A stretch of DNA of 59,492 nt from NCBI GenBank assembly GCA_017961585.1, contig JAGCWX010000001.1, positions 1 to 59,492 of the forward strand, read 5' to 3'. Shown in pieces: positions 17,854-26,023 of this stretch. A program made the position numbers and the translations under genes. The notes below the pieces were generated by a model, which worked only from the letters and a program-made list of their open reading frames with translations, was not told the DNA's origin and ran no database searches. Every line of letters starts with the position of its first letter. Positions within the stretch are counted from its first letter, which is position 1. Origin of the DNA: Elusimicrobiaceae bacterium (GTDB lineage: Bacteria; Elusimicrobiota; Elusimicrobia; Elusimicrobiales; Elusimicrobiaceae).

Positions 17854-19579
17854 AATGATCTTGTTCTACTAAGTTGCGAATCTCGGCCGAGCTGCCCATT
17901 AAAAGAGCGGCTTGGGCCAAGTCCGAGCAATGTTCAAAATTCAAATGGCGGATGTTGTTTTTAACGCGCAAATACATACGCGGGGTAACGGATAAACCGT
18001 CCACCTGCCAACCCAACAACAGCGGCAACATTTTGGAATCGGAGGCGATTTCGCCGCAGATAGATACGTGTTTGCCGCGCTTGTGTGCGGTTTGGATAAT
18101 ATTGCGAATGGTGCGCCCCACTGCCGGGTGGCAAGGGTCGTACATGTGGGCCACTTCGGGATTGACGCGGTCCACCGCTACGAGGTATTGGATTAAATCG
18201 TTCGTGCCGATGGAAATAAAATCCAGCTCGCCAATCATACCATCTAACGCAATCGCGGCGGAAGGAACTTCAATCATAGCCCCTAATGCAATTTTGTTGA
18301 CGGGCTTTTTGCCTTCGTTGGCCAATTCTTCCAGTACGTTATTAAAAGCATTGCGCACGTGACGGACTTCTTCCACCGAGGATACCATCGGAATTAAAAT
18401 TTGAATTTGGGCCGGCACATCGCAAGCGGTGCGAATAATGGCGCGCAGTTGCGTGTGTAAAATTTCCGGATTTTTTAAGAGCAACCGGATGCCACGGCAA
18501 CCCATAAAGGGATTGTCGTCCTCGTCCAATTCATCCAGGGGGAAATCGGGCATTTTGTCGGCCCCCAGGTCGGCCAAGCGGATTGTAGTCGGGCGCATAT
18601 CAAAGCGTTTGGCTACGGCTAAATAAATTTTGTATTGGGCATCCTCTGAGGGGGGATGCGGCGTATTCATAAATAAAAATTCCGTACGCAGCAGGCCCAA
18701 CCCGTCGGTAATTAAAGTTTTGTTGTATTTGTTATCGGTGCGCGGATCGTAATTGACATACAGGTGTATGCGATGACCGTCGTTGGTTACTACCGGCAGG
18801 TGGTTAATGGTTTTAAGCAGGGAATCGGTCTTTTTAATTTCCCGCTTAATTTGCCGGTAATTGGCTAGGGTGTAGCGGTCCGGATTGATGACCAGGAGGC
18901 CGTTTTCACCGTCAATGATCAGCATATCGCCGTTGGCTACGTCGCGCGAAGCGGTAGACAAACCGACCACGGCCGGAATATTTAAACTTTGCGCCAAAAG
19001 TGCGGTATGGCTGGTTTTACCGCCGACGTCGGTACAAAAGCCCAAGATTTGATTTTCGGGCAGGTTAATCGTGTCGGAAGGAAATAAATCGTGCGCTACC
19101 AGTAAGGACGGCTTTTTGATAGAGGCCAAAAAGTCGCTCTTGCTCCCTTCTAAATTATTGAGCAGACGTTTGCCGGCATCAAACAAGTCGTTGCGGCGCT
19201 CTTTGAAAAAAGGATCTTCAATCTTATCAAAATTCGCGGCCAGTTCCTGCAAGGTAAGTGAAATAGCGGACCAAGCGGTTAAGTAATCGGTTTGAATTTT
19301 GTGAATGACGGCATCTTTGAGGGAAGGATCCTGCAAAATCAGTTTGTGGGTATCCATTAAACTGGCATATTCGGCCCCTAAAGTGGCTTGTACTTTTTGA
19401 GAACAATCGTCCAGCTCTTCTAACGTGCGGGCCAGGGCTTGCTGGAATTTGCTTAGCTGTGCGGGCACGTCTTCCAAGCGGATGTAATGCTTGGAAGTGC
19501 TTAAGCTTTGCCCGGGCAATAAAACAGCAGTTCCGATTGCTACCCCGGGGCTGGCGGGAATCCCTTTTAGTACGAGCAT
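17840..19579 (-). CDS. ptsI: PTS enzyme I
   Basis: 579 residues. The phospho-His motif is GGKTSHTALLAQS near residue 190. The PEP-binding TIM barrel has LLRTEFLFMN, GCRGIRLLL, PMVSSVEEV, GAMIEVPSAA, FISIGTNDLIQY and SICGEIASD. EI takes phosphate from PEP and passes it to HPr. It lies 9 bp downstream of ptsH and overlaps lepA by 14 bp. Confidence 0.97.
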   Translation of the reverse strand: MLVLKGIPASPGVAIGTAVLLPGQSLSTSKHYIRLEDVPAQLSKFQQALARTLEELDDCSQKVQATLGAEYASLMDTHKLILQDPSLKDAVIHKIQTDYLTAWSAISLTLQELAANFDKIEDPFFKERRNDLFDAGKRLLNNLEGSKSDFLASIKKPSLLVAHDLFPSDTINLPENQILGFCTDVGGKTSHTALLAQSLNIPAVVGLSTASRDVANGDMLIIDGENGLLVINPDRYTLANYRQIKREIKKTDSLLKTINHLPVVTNDGHRIHLYVNYDPRTDNKYNKTLITDGLGLLRTEFLFMNTPHPPSEDAQYKIYLAVAKRFDMRPTTIRLADLGADKMPDFPLDELDEDDNPFMGCRGIRLLLKNPEILHTQLRAIIRTACDVPAQIQILIPMVSSVEEVRHVRNAFNNVLEELANEGKKPVNKIALGAMIEVPSAAIALDGMIGELDFISIGTNDLIQYLVAVDRVNPEVAHMYDPCHPAVGRTIRNIIQTAHKRGKHVSICGEIASDSKMLPLLLGWQVDGLSVTPRMYLRVKNNIRHLNFEHCSDLAQAALLMGSSAEIRNLVEQDHYEDS

Positions 19580-19588
19580 AGAAAATCC

Positions 19589-19858
19589 TTAAAACTCTTC
19601 GTTAAATTTATCGTCAAATAATTTTTTAAGGGCCTCAAAAGCTTGTTGTTCGTCTTTGCCCTTGATGCAAACATGTATATTGGCCCCGAACTCGGCTGCC
19701 AGCATCATGACCCCCATAATGCTTTTGGCATTGATGGTAACTTGGTCTTTGGTGAGCTCTATAGACGACTCAAAACCCGCCGCGGTTTGAGCAATTAAAG
19801 CGGCCGGCCGCGCGTGGAGCCCTAAACGGTTTAAAATTTTTAAATCTTGTTCTACCAT
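19589..19858 (-). CDS. ptsH: PTS phosphocarrier HPr
   Basis: 89 residues. The site phosphorylated by enzyme I is His15 in RLGLHARPAA. The regulatory serine is at exactly residue 46 (NAKSIMGVMML), the target of HPr kinase, whose gene hprK is in the same operon. HPr here can therefore both carry sugar-transport phosphate and act as a catabolite signal. The end overlaps nothing, and the start overlaps the EIID stop by 1 bp. Confidence 0.97.
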   Translation of the reverse strand: MVEQDLKILNRLGLHARPAALIAQTAAGFESSIELTKDQVTINAKSIMGVMMLAAEFGANIHVCIKGKDEQQAFEALKKLFDDKFNEEF

Positions 19859-20679
19859 TAAAATAGCCCCACAATACTAAAAATTAACATCGCCGCAATA
19901 TAGACATACATGTTGGGAATGCCCAAATCCCGCGTGATTAAGCTGATGCTTACGAAAAATAACACAATTACCGCACGCGTGATAAATTGGATGGTTGTGA
20001 GGCCGCTTAAATCATTCACAAAGTAATACACGCCCCATAACAACAGTACCGATGCAAATAAAATACCCATGCGTTTAGCATCGTAAATGGTTTTGTTCCA
20101 ATCAAATTGCGTAAGACCGAAACAACCGTTGTTGGGGGCATGATAACTAAGCGAAATGCCCTTCCATTTTACAAACAAAGACAAAACATTAAACGTACAA
20201 AAAGCAACTAATACCGCCCCAAATACTTGCACCAGCCCGGTGTGTTGTATTTCAATTTCAAAGAAGTTGACGTCTAATAACAACCAAATACACAAGGCAA
20301 AAAGCAAGGTAAAAGGTTTTAAGGCCCCCCAAAACAGACGGTCCCCAATGGAAGCCGACGTAATGGATAAACTGCGCTTAATGGCGTTCCATTCGCTTAA
20401 GCGTTCTTGGTAAATGGGCAGTGTTTTGGCTTGAGCCAGGCGTTCTTCTTGCTTGGCTAACGCCCCAAAGCAGAATGAAGCCATGGCGGGTTGCGTGTTA
20501 AAATTGGCCAAATAACGCTGCAAGACGGAAGGCAGAGCGTCTTTGTCTTGCGCGTAGATCTTTTTGAGGAAAGGGAACATTACAAATGCCAAGCCCAAAT
20601 TTTGATATTTGGCAAAATTCCACCCGGTTTGCAGGAAGAAGGAACGGAAAAACAATTTTGCGTGCATCGTAAAGTTCAT
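19858..20679 (-). CDS. mannose-family PTS permease subunit IID
   Basis: 273 residues. The N-terminal block RSFFLQTGWNFAKYQNLG followed by a Pro-Phe-Leu stretch is the EIID signature. The C-terminal third carries three or four hydrophobic segments. EIID forms the membrane channel of mannose-family PTS together with EIIC. Its gene lies between EIIC (3-bp gap) and ptsH. The sugar cannot be told from sequence; mannose, glucose, sorbose and amino sugars are all known substrates of the family. Confidence 0.88.
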   Translation of the reverse strand: MNFTMHAKLFFRSFFLQTGWNFAKYQNLGLAFVMFPFLKKIYAQDKDALPSVLQRYLANFNTQPAMASFCFGALAKQEERLAQAKTLPIYQERLSEWNAIKRSLSITSASIGDRLFWGALKPFTLLFALCIWLLLDVNFFEIEIQHTGLVQVFGAVLVAFCTFNVLSLFVKWKGISLSYHAPNNGCFGLTQFDWNKTIYDAKRMGILFASVLLLWGVYYFVNDLSGLTTIQFITRAVIVLFFVSISLITRDLGIPNMYVYIAAMLIFSIVGLF

Positions 20680-20682
20680 AAG

Positions 20683-21285
20683 CTACCTCGCCTTGAGCCG
20701 GAAGGTGGACACTAATGTGGCCAACCCAATCCAGGGTACCGCCATATAAGCAAATTTACCGGCAATATTGAGTTGCTCCGACAAATAAGGGAGCACTTTT
20801 ACAAACACGTTGCTTACCGCACCGCCAAAAATAAGAATGAATAAGAAGGTCATGGCGAAAGAGAGCCCCAACGCCTTAACAATGGCCCAGGTAACATAGC
20901 TGGGTTTTTTGAAGATTTTTTGTTCTTGCCGTGCCACCCAGGAAGCACGTTGCTTGCGGACATAAATTTCACATATAGAGAAGAAGATGGCCCCTAACAC
21001 GCCAAAGAAAAACGAGAAATACGCCGGAATCCCCAGCGAGCAACCCATAAGAGAAACGGCACAACAAACTACTGCGCTGGGGGGCAACATGCCACCTAAG
21101 GGGCTAAAATCCACAAATAAAAGCTCTGTGAAAATACCGATTTGCAACCCGGTCATCACGTCCCCTATGAGCAACCCCAGCAAAGGCCCGGCTACAATGC
21201 CGCGCGAAAAAGTCAGCTGGAAAGCGTAGGTAGTATCCAGTTCCAATAAGGCCCCAACCAGGGCAAGCAAAAGGATGCTTCCCAT
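20683..21285 (-). CDS. mannose-family PTS permease subunit IIC
   Basis: 200 residues with five to six hydrophobic segments. PLLGLLIGDVMTGLQIG with TELLFVDFSPLGG is the conserved EIIC block of the mannose/sorbose family. At about 200 residues it is shorter than E. coli ManY (266), with the C-terminal end after the last helix trimmed. It works with the EIID gene downstream, and its start overlaps the EIIB stop by 1 bp. Confidence 0.85.
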   Translation of the reverse strand: MGSILLLALVGALLELDTTYAFQLTFSRGIVAGPLLGLLIGDVMTGLQIGIFTELLFVDFSPLGGMLPPSAVVCCAVSLMGCSLGIPAYFSFFFGVLGAIFFSICEIYVRKQRASWVARQEQKIFKKPSYVTWAIVKALGLSFAMTFLFILIFGGAVSNVFVKVLPYLSEQLNIAGKFAYMAVPWIGLATLVSTFRLKAR

Positions 21286-21752
21286 TAGTGCAGTACCTCC
21301 TTAACGGAAATAGACTTGGCATTGGGCACGGCGCGGGTTTCAATGCGGATGCCCAGTGCATCTATAATTTTAAGCCAGTGTTTGTCGTCCTCGTCCAAAA
21401 AGACATTGTCGTCTAGTTTTTGGGCGTTTTCTTTAAAATGCATACCGCCGATATTGACGGATTTAATTTGTAGCCCGTCTTCAATCAGGTCGGCTAATTC
21501 TTGCAAAGTGCCCATGAGTAAAAACAACCGTTTTTGGCTGTTGCGTGCATATTGCATACAACGGTGCGAATCCAATACGGTAAGAGCATATTCGTAAGGC
21601 AAGCTTAAACGCAGCAGGTTTTTATTGAGCAGTTTTTCCCTGTGTTTGGCACAGGGAATTACAACCTCGTCTACGTTTAGTTCGGGTAGCCAGGCCTGGA
21701 CAATTTGCCCATGGATTAGCCGGTCATCTACCCGTGCAAAAATAATTGGCAT
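21285..21752 (-). CDS. mannose-family PTS component IIB
   Basis: 155 residues. The phosphorylated His lies at residue 14 in RVDDRLIHGQIVQAW, the EIIB signature of this family. It takes phosphate from EIIA and gives it to the sugar during transport. In many bacteria IIA and IIB are fused, but here they are separate genes overlapping by 1 bp. Confidence 0.92.
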   Translation of the reverse strand: MPIIFARVDDRLIHGQIVQAWLPELNVDEVVIPCAKHREKLLNKNLLRLSLPYEYALTVLDSHRCMQYARNSQKRLFLLMGTLQELADLIEDGLQIKSVNIGGMHFKENAQKLDDNVFLDEDDKHWLKIIDALGIRIETRAVPNAKSISVKEVLH

Positions 21753-22159
21753 TACAGCCCCTTAATAAGTAACTCAGTTGCGTTGATAACAGCGCGTTTT
21801 CCGTCAGCTTCAATTTTTTCGGCCAATTCTTTAGCCGTGGATTTTTTACGGTTGTTAATAGCCGTTAAAAGCATGCTTAAATTGAGCCCGGTAATTACAA
21901 AACAGTTGGCCAAATCTTTGCTGGCCGTAAGCGAAATATTGGTAGCACTGCCGCCGAAAATATCGGTCAAAATAACAGCACCCTCTTCGCACGAGACGAG
22001 CATTTCTTTTAACTTGGCCGCTTCTTTTTCTACCGAGGCCGCAGTGGTTACGGCAAACGTGGCAAACCCATCACCGGGTTGTTTGCCGATGATTTGGGCG
22101 GCGGTGTCTAACATTTGCGAGGCCAACGCCCCGTGTGTGACTAAAATAATTTTTACCAT
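21752..22159 (-). CDS. mannose-family PTS component IIA
   Basis: 135 residues with the EIIA fold. The active His is residue 9 in ILVTHGALA, followed by VILTDIFGGSATN and the GLNLSMLL block. It accepts phosphate from HPr and passes it to EIIB. In proteobacteria with partial PTS the same protein, next to HprK and RapZ, has regulatory roles. Here the IIB, IIC and IID partners are also present, so transport is likely. It lies 2 bp after rapZ. Confidence 0.92.
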   Translation of the reverse strand: MVKIILVTHGALASQMLDTAAQIIGKQPGDGFATFAVTTAASVEKEAAKLKEMLVSCEEGAVILTDIFGGSATNISLTASKDLANCFVITGLNLSMLLTAINNRKKSTAKELAEKIEADGKRAVINATELLIKGL

Positions 22160-22161
22160 AA

Positions 22162-23010
22162 TTAGTTCCCTATATCTCTGTGAAATTCCGAGGCGTTAAG
22201 CCCCTCTTCTTTAAGCCGTTTTACTAATTCGTGCGCCATAAATACACTACGGTGTTTGCCACCGGTGCAACCCATAGCAATGGTCAAATAGCTTTTGCCT
22301 TCTTTGATATATTTGGGGATAAGATACTTGACCAAATTTGTAAATTTGGTGGCAAATTCACCCGTTTCTTTGAACGACAAAATATAATCTTGCACAGGTT
22401 TATCTAACCCAGTTTTGTTTTTCAAAGCGGGAATGTAGTACGGGTTGGGCAGAAAGCGCACATCCATGACGATATCGCAATCTTTTAAGATGCCGTTTTT
22501 AAACCCAAAGGACGCCACCGAAATTTGCATATCTCCGCTGCGCGTAGAACCCAACAGCTCGGAAAGTTTTTCTTTGAGTTCGCCTAGTTTAAGGTCACTG
22601 GTATCAATCACTTTATCAGCCATAGAGTGAATGCCCCCAAGGGCTTTGCGTTCGTGCGCGATAGCGGCGGCTAATTTTTTGTGAATGGGGTGGCGGTGCT
22701 TGGTTTCAGAAAAACGGCGAATTAGACACTCGTCCGAAGCGTCCAAGAAAATAACTTTGATGTCGTAGCTTTTAGTGGCTTTGATGACGTCGGGCAAGTC
22801 TTTAAGGCGGTTGCCTTCACGCATATCAATGCCCAGGGCTACATCTTCGTGCCCGGTTTTGCTTAGATAACTGATAAAATTTTTAAATAATGCTAAAGGT
22901 AAGTTATCCACACAGTAGAACCCAAAATCGCCAAAGATTTTGAGCGCTTGCGATTTGCCTGCCCCGCTTAGCCCGGTAATGATAAAAATACGCCGTTTAT
23001 TTTTTTTCAT
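22162..23010 (-). CDS. rapZ: RapZ/YvcJ-family RNase adapter
   Basis: 282 residues. The P-loop is GLSGAGKS at 13-20, then [13 protein letters not shown]. The C-terminal RapZ domain has [11 protein letters not shown]. In E. coli RapZ guides RNase E to the GlmZ small RNA and senses glucosamine-6-phosphate, and in Bacillus YvcJ is a nucleotide-binding protein. Which role applies here is unknown. The start lies 14 bp inside the end of hprK, the usual neighbour of rapZ in other phyla. Confidence 0.93.
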   Translation of the reverse strand: MKKNKRRIFIITGLSGAGKSQALKIFGDFGFYCVDNLPLALFKNFISYLSKTGHEDVALGIDMREGNRLKDLPDVIKATKSYDIKVIFLDASDECLIRRFSETKHRHPIHKKLAAAIAHERKALGGIHSMADKVIDTSDLKLGELKEKLSELLGSTRSGDMQISVASFGFKNGILKDCDIVMDVRFLPNPYYIPALKNKTGLDKPVQDYILSFKETGEFATKFTNLVKYLIPKYIKEGKSYLTIAMGCTGGKHRSVFMAHELVKRLKEEGLNASEFHRDIGN

Positions 23011-23947
23011 TTTTCTTCCCTTGTTTCATTTTGTCTAAGAGTTTTTGGCTAAATTCTTTGGCGGAGAAAATCCCTTGGTATTTAAGTTGTTGATTGAGTG
23101 CGGCTACTTCAATCAGCACGGCTAAGTTGCGCCCCGGGGTTACCGGCAACAAAAGGGAGGGGATTTCAATGCCTAAAATGTCGGACGTTTTTTGCTCCAC
23201 GCCTAAACGGTCCAGCGTGGCTTTGTTGGGGGCGGTGAGGACCACTTCCATATCAATTTTGGTTTCATCAAGCGTAGCCCCTACGCCAAAAAGCAGCGGA
23301 ACATCCAGCACGCCTAGTCCGCGCACTTCCATATAATGCTTGAGCATAGACGGGCACGAACCCATCAGGTAGCGGCCGCGTTTTTGGACTTCAATGACGT
23401 CGTCGGCTACTAAAATGTGCCCGCGCTTAATGAGCTCCAGCGCGCATTCGCTCTTGCCGATGCCCGCGTCTCCGCGGATGAGCACGCCCATGCCGCTTAC
23501 GTCCACCAGCACCCCGTGCAGGTGCGTAACGGGGGAAAGTTTTTCGTCTAAAAAACGGGAAAAAGCCGCCATAAAGTCGGACGATTCCATCTCGGTCTTT
23601 AGCACGGATACGTCGGCACTTAAACTGCCTTTGCGGATAGCTTGGTGCGGGTCCAGCCCGGCCGTCATGATGATGCACGGCACGTCGCCCTCGTTAAGCA
23701 TTTTGGTGATGTTGGCACGCAAGCGGGTTTTGTTTTCTTTTTGGCAGAAGGAAAATTCGCTACGGCCGAACACTTGCACGGAGTTGGCTTTGAAGTTTTC
23801 CAGCTGGCCGGCTAACGCCAGGCCCGGGCGGTTGACGCGCGGCTCGGTAATTTCGCGCTGGATGTAGCGTTTGCCGCAGACAAGCTCCAAGTGAAGGGCT
23901 TTCACTTGGAGCAGTTCTGCTACGGTAATGGACTTTCTAAATTCCAC
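22997..23947 (-). CDS. hprK: HPr kinase/phosphorylase
   Basis: 316 residues. The N-terminal domain is followed by the catalytic domain with [14 protein letters not shown], the Walker A GDAGIGKS near 159-166, LVADDVIEV, and the HprK signature [15 protein letters not shown]. It phosphorylates HPr on Ser46 using ATP or PPi and reverses this with phosphate. Its substrate serine is present in the ptsH product of the same operon. The gene lies 17 bp after hpf. Confidence 0.96.
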   Translation of the reverse strand: MEFRKSITVAELLQVKALHLELVCGKRYIQREITEPRVNRPGLALAGQLENFKANSVQVFGRSEFSFCQKENKTRLRANITKMLNEGDVPCIIMTAGLDPHQAIRKGSLSADVSVLKTEMESSDFMAAFSRFLDEKLSPVTHLHGVLVDVSGMGVLIRGDAGIGKSECALELIKRGHILVADDVIEVQKRGRYLMGSCPSMLKHYMEVRGLGVLDVPLLFGVGATLDETKIDMEVVLTAPNKATLDRLGVEQKTSDILGIEIPSLLLPVTPGRNLAVLIEVAALNQQLKYQGIFSAKEFSQKLLDKMKQGKKNEKK

Positions 23948-23964
23948 TTATCCTCCCGCGGGAG

Positions 23965-24513
23965 TTATTTCTTTTTAATGGGCTTAATCAGGCCGTAGGT
24001 GCCGTCTAAGCGTTTGAAGATCAGGTTGATTTGCTTGGAAGATTCATCCAAGAACATCCAGAAGGAATAACCCAGCCGTTCCATTTCGTAAGCGGCATCT
24101 TCCGGGTTCATGGGGGAAACTTCTACCTGTTTAATGACGGAGAATTTAACGTCGTTTTGCGGGAGCATGACCTCGGCAAACGGTTCCATTTCTAAGGTTT
24201 TGACGGATTTTTTAGAAATTTTGCGCGCTTTGGCTTTATTTTTGATTTTTTTGGCTTGGGCTTCCGCTTTTACAGCAGCTGCGTCAATGGCTTTGTAGAG
24301 GTTGCTTTCCACGGCGCTGGCGTTAATGGTGGTTTTAGCCCCCGTGTGCAGGATGATTTCCGCGCGTTGGTTGATCTTTTTTTCTACGGAAATAAGTACC
24401 TGGGCAGAAACGATGTTATCAAAAAAGTTTTCTACCTTGCTTACACGCGTGTTGATAAATTCTCTGATGGCCGGTGTGAGTTTAATGTTTTTGGCCGTAA
24501 TTTTAATGTCCAT
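23965..24513 (-). CDS. hpf: ribosome hibernation promoting factor, long form
   Basis: 182 residues. The N-terminal S30AE domain starts MDIKITAKNIKLTPAIREFI. A basic linker and the C-terminal dimerisation domain (SPMNPEDAAYEMERLGYSFW to DGTYGLIKP) follow. Long HPF joins two 70S ribosomes into silent 100S dimers in stationary phase. Its place at the head of the PTS/HprK operon links ribosome storage with sugar status. The start follows GGAGGAAT on the minus strand. Confidence 0.95.
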   Translation of the reverse strand: MDIKITAKNIKLTPAIREFINTRVSKVENFFDNIVSAQVLISVEKKINQRAEIILHTGAKTTINASAVESNLYKAIDAAAVKAEAQAKKIKNKAKARKISKKSVKTLEMEPFAEVMLPQNDVKFSVIKQVEVSPMNPEDAAYEMERLGYSFWMFLDESSKQINLIFKRLDGTYGLIKPIKKK

Positions 24514-24556
24514 AATTCCTCCAAGAATGAGTTACGAGATAAACCCCCGTATTTCT

Positions 24557-24586
24557 ATTAAACCATTATAAAGGGGCGGATGTCAA
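24557..24586 (-). promoter_or_regulatory. promoter of the hpf-PTS operon
   Basis: On the minus strand TTGACA (24581-24586), 18 bp, TTTAAT (24557-24562). The leader to the hpf ATG is about 35-40 nt. It is the only promoter I can see for the 13-gene operon. Confidence 0.6.
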
Positions 24587-24630
24587 CCGTATAATGATAC
24601 GCGCGCGCTCGCGTACGAGATGCGCAAAAA

Positions 24631-24681
24631 TACCGCCCTCATCCCCACGCCTGCTAGCCGGCGCGCAAAGTAAGGGCGGTA
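24631..24681. repeat. inverted repeat between hpf and pilin gene
   Basis: TACCGCCCT (24631-24639) pairs with AGGGCGGTA (24673-24681). The loop of 33 bases contains a smaller GCC/GGC pairing. There is no T run on either side, so it is not a standard terminator. An alternating CG run with several TACG steps lies just before it (24598-24617). The function is unknown. Confidence 0.5.
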
Positions 24682-24796
24682 ATAGATATTAGCATTCTTT
24701 GATAAACCCCTCCCACTAGCAAATATGCTTACTGATAGTATAAGCAAGTTTTCAAAAAAATCAAGGGGGAAAATTTATTTTGTTTTAAAAAATGGC

Positions 24797-24824
24797 TTGA
24801 CGAGGTGCGGGGGGGGGGTATAAT
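24797..24824 (+). promoter_or_regulatory. promoter with 10-G spacer tract (candidate phase-variable)
   Basis: TTGACG (24797-24802), a 16-bp spacer, and a perfect TATAAT (24819-24824). The last ten spacer bases (24809-24818) are all G. Slipped-strand copying of such a tract changes the -35 to -10 distance and so promoter strength. The present 16 bp is one short of the optimum of 17. It drives the pilin-like gene at 24866. Confidence 0.7.
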
Positions 24825-24865
24825 TAAGAGAAGGTCTTTTAAAAAAATAATAATAGGAGAATAAA

Positions 24866-25489
24866 ATGAAGAAAGAAAATGTTGTAATTAACCAAGGATG
24901 TCATTCCAAACTTGATTTGGAATCTTCCACGTCTACCGTTAAACAACCCGCGTCGAAGATCCTGAATCAAGTTCAGGATGACTTTATAATTAAAAACTTG
25001 TGCGGTTTCACGCTGATTGAACTACTGGTAGTAGTACTTATTATCGGCATCCTGGCGGCGGTGGCGTTGCCACAATATCAAAGGGCTGTAGAAAAGAGCC
25101 GAATGGCAGAAGCAATCATGCTTTTAAAACAAATGGACCATAATGCAGAGCTTGCCGATCTTGAAGGGACATTGAATGATGAGGAAAGTATTTCGCCAAA
25201 TGTCTTTGAAGGTGTTTGTGTACCTCAAGCAACGGATGAGGAGGACAACTGCACTTTGAATAATTTTGTCTACTACCCGTTTTATGGTGCTTTTGTGGCA
25301 GAAAGGACAAACGGAGATTATCTCGTTGCTTACAAGGGGAACTATGGGCATGATTCGTGGATTTTGAGCAATATTCCCGTTGGTTATTACTGCGTTGGGC
25401 TGCAACCCGCAGGGACTGCGTTGTGCCAAGCTCTAGCCAAAGGGGCTCCTTCTAATTTCCTTAATAAAGGGCAGTTGTATCCCATTTAA
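24866..25489 (+). CDS. type IV pilin-like protein (prepilin)
   Basis: 207 residues. The class III signal is [13 protein letters not shown], with cleavage after Gly47, Phe at +1 and the Glu at +5. The long helix carries [16 protein letters not shown], strongly like Elusimicrobium pilins. The globular part has Cys pairs (GVCVPQ/DNC and YYC/LC) that may form the D-loop. The leader of 47 residues is unusually long because codons 12-39 are a repeat element. The start follows AGGAG at 24855. No pilus assembly gene is nearby. Expression may be phase-variable through the G tract. A role as pilin or pseudopilin cannot be told apart. Confidence 0.88.
   Translation: MKKENVVINQGCHSKLDLESSTSTVKQPASKILNQVQDDFIIKNLCGFTLIELLVVVLIIGILAAVALPQYQRAVEKSRMAEAIMLLKQMDHNAELADLEGTLNDEESISPNVFEGVCVPQATDEEDNCTLNNFVYYPFYGAFVAERTNGDYLVAYKGNYGHDSWILSNIPVGYYCVGLQPAGTALCQALAKGAPSNFLNKGQLYPI
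24900..24982. repeat. double-palindrome repeat inserted in the prepilin leader
   Basis: Two perfect hairpins in 83 bp: TTCCAAA-CTTGA-TTTGGAA (24904-24922) and TCCTGAA-TCAAG-TTCAGGA (24960-24978). The outer arms (24900-24927 and the last 28 bases) are also inverted copies of each other at about 22 of 28 positions. This type of dispersed palindromic element is known in several bacterial groups. It is read in frame as residues 12-39 of the prepilin leader. Confidence 0.8.
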
Positions 25490-25536
25490 TAACTGAACTG
25501 TTTATACAACTTTATTTTTGAAAAGGGTACAACATC

Positions 25537-25566
25537 AAAAAACCCCCGGTTTATCACCGGGGGTTT
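25537..25566. terminator. bidirectional terminator
   Basis: AACCCCCGGT/ACCGGGGGTT stem with A and T runs on the two sides, between the convergent pilin gene and the small repeat-protein gene. Confidence 0.9.
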
Positions 25567-25580
25567 TAAAATGAGTAAAC

Positions 25581-25805
25581 TTATTTGGCGTTTACCATTT
25601 TGGCGCGGGAGATATCGCCTTTCTTGTCTAAGAAATAGAGATATCCTTTTTCTTTTTTAATACCGCATTTTTCTACTTTTTTCGGTTTGCCACCTTTTTT
25701 GCCACCGCGGGCCATTTGCACACGGGCAATATCACCATCTTTGTCGATGTAGTACAAGAAACCGTCTTCGCGGTCCATGCCTACTTTGAGTACTTTTTCA
25801 GCCAT
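25581..25805 (-). CDS. small two-repeat protein of unknown function
   Basis: 74 residues made of two copies of one motif, G-(F/Y)-L-Y-(Y/F)-(I/L)-D-K-x-G-D-I-(A/S)-R-x-x-M. The copies are DGFLYYIDKDGDIARVQM and KGYLYFLDKKGDISRAKM, joined by a Gly/Lys-rich basic linker. The motif looks like a beta-hairpin with an acidic turn. No function is known to me. The ATG at 25805 is chosen over an upstream opening at 25850 because AGGAGG lies 9 nt before it. The strong site and a good promoter suggest high expression. Confidence 0.75.
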   Translation of the reverse strand: MAEKVLKVGMDREDGFLYYIDKDGDIARVQMARGGKKGGKPKKVEKCGIKKEKGYLYFLDKKGDISRAKMVNAK

Positions 25806-25865
25806 TGTAGAGTTCCTCCTTAAAGGATCGTCGTTAATATTAACGTACAAACGTCGTACACAAAA

Positions 25866-25894
25866 AGTGTAATAAAAAATTTAACATTTTGCAA
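25866..25894 (-). promoter_or_regulatory. sigma70-type promoter
   Basis: On the minus strand TTGCAA (25889-25894), 17 bp, TACACT (25866-25871). The leader of about 55 nt holds two palindromes, GTACAAACGTCGTAC-like (25845-25859) and GTTAATATTAAC, before the AGGAGG. Confidence 0.65.
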
Positions 25895-26023
25895 GTGTTT
25901 TTTTTAGTCGAAATGCCCTCGGGCTGGTTTTTGTCTCGTACGCGTAAGAGCAAAAAAATCCGCTTTTTGCCCGTATTTCCCCTCTAAAATGCTATAATAC
26001 CTATTATATCTATAGGGAACCTT

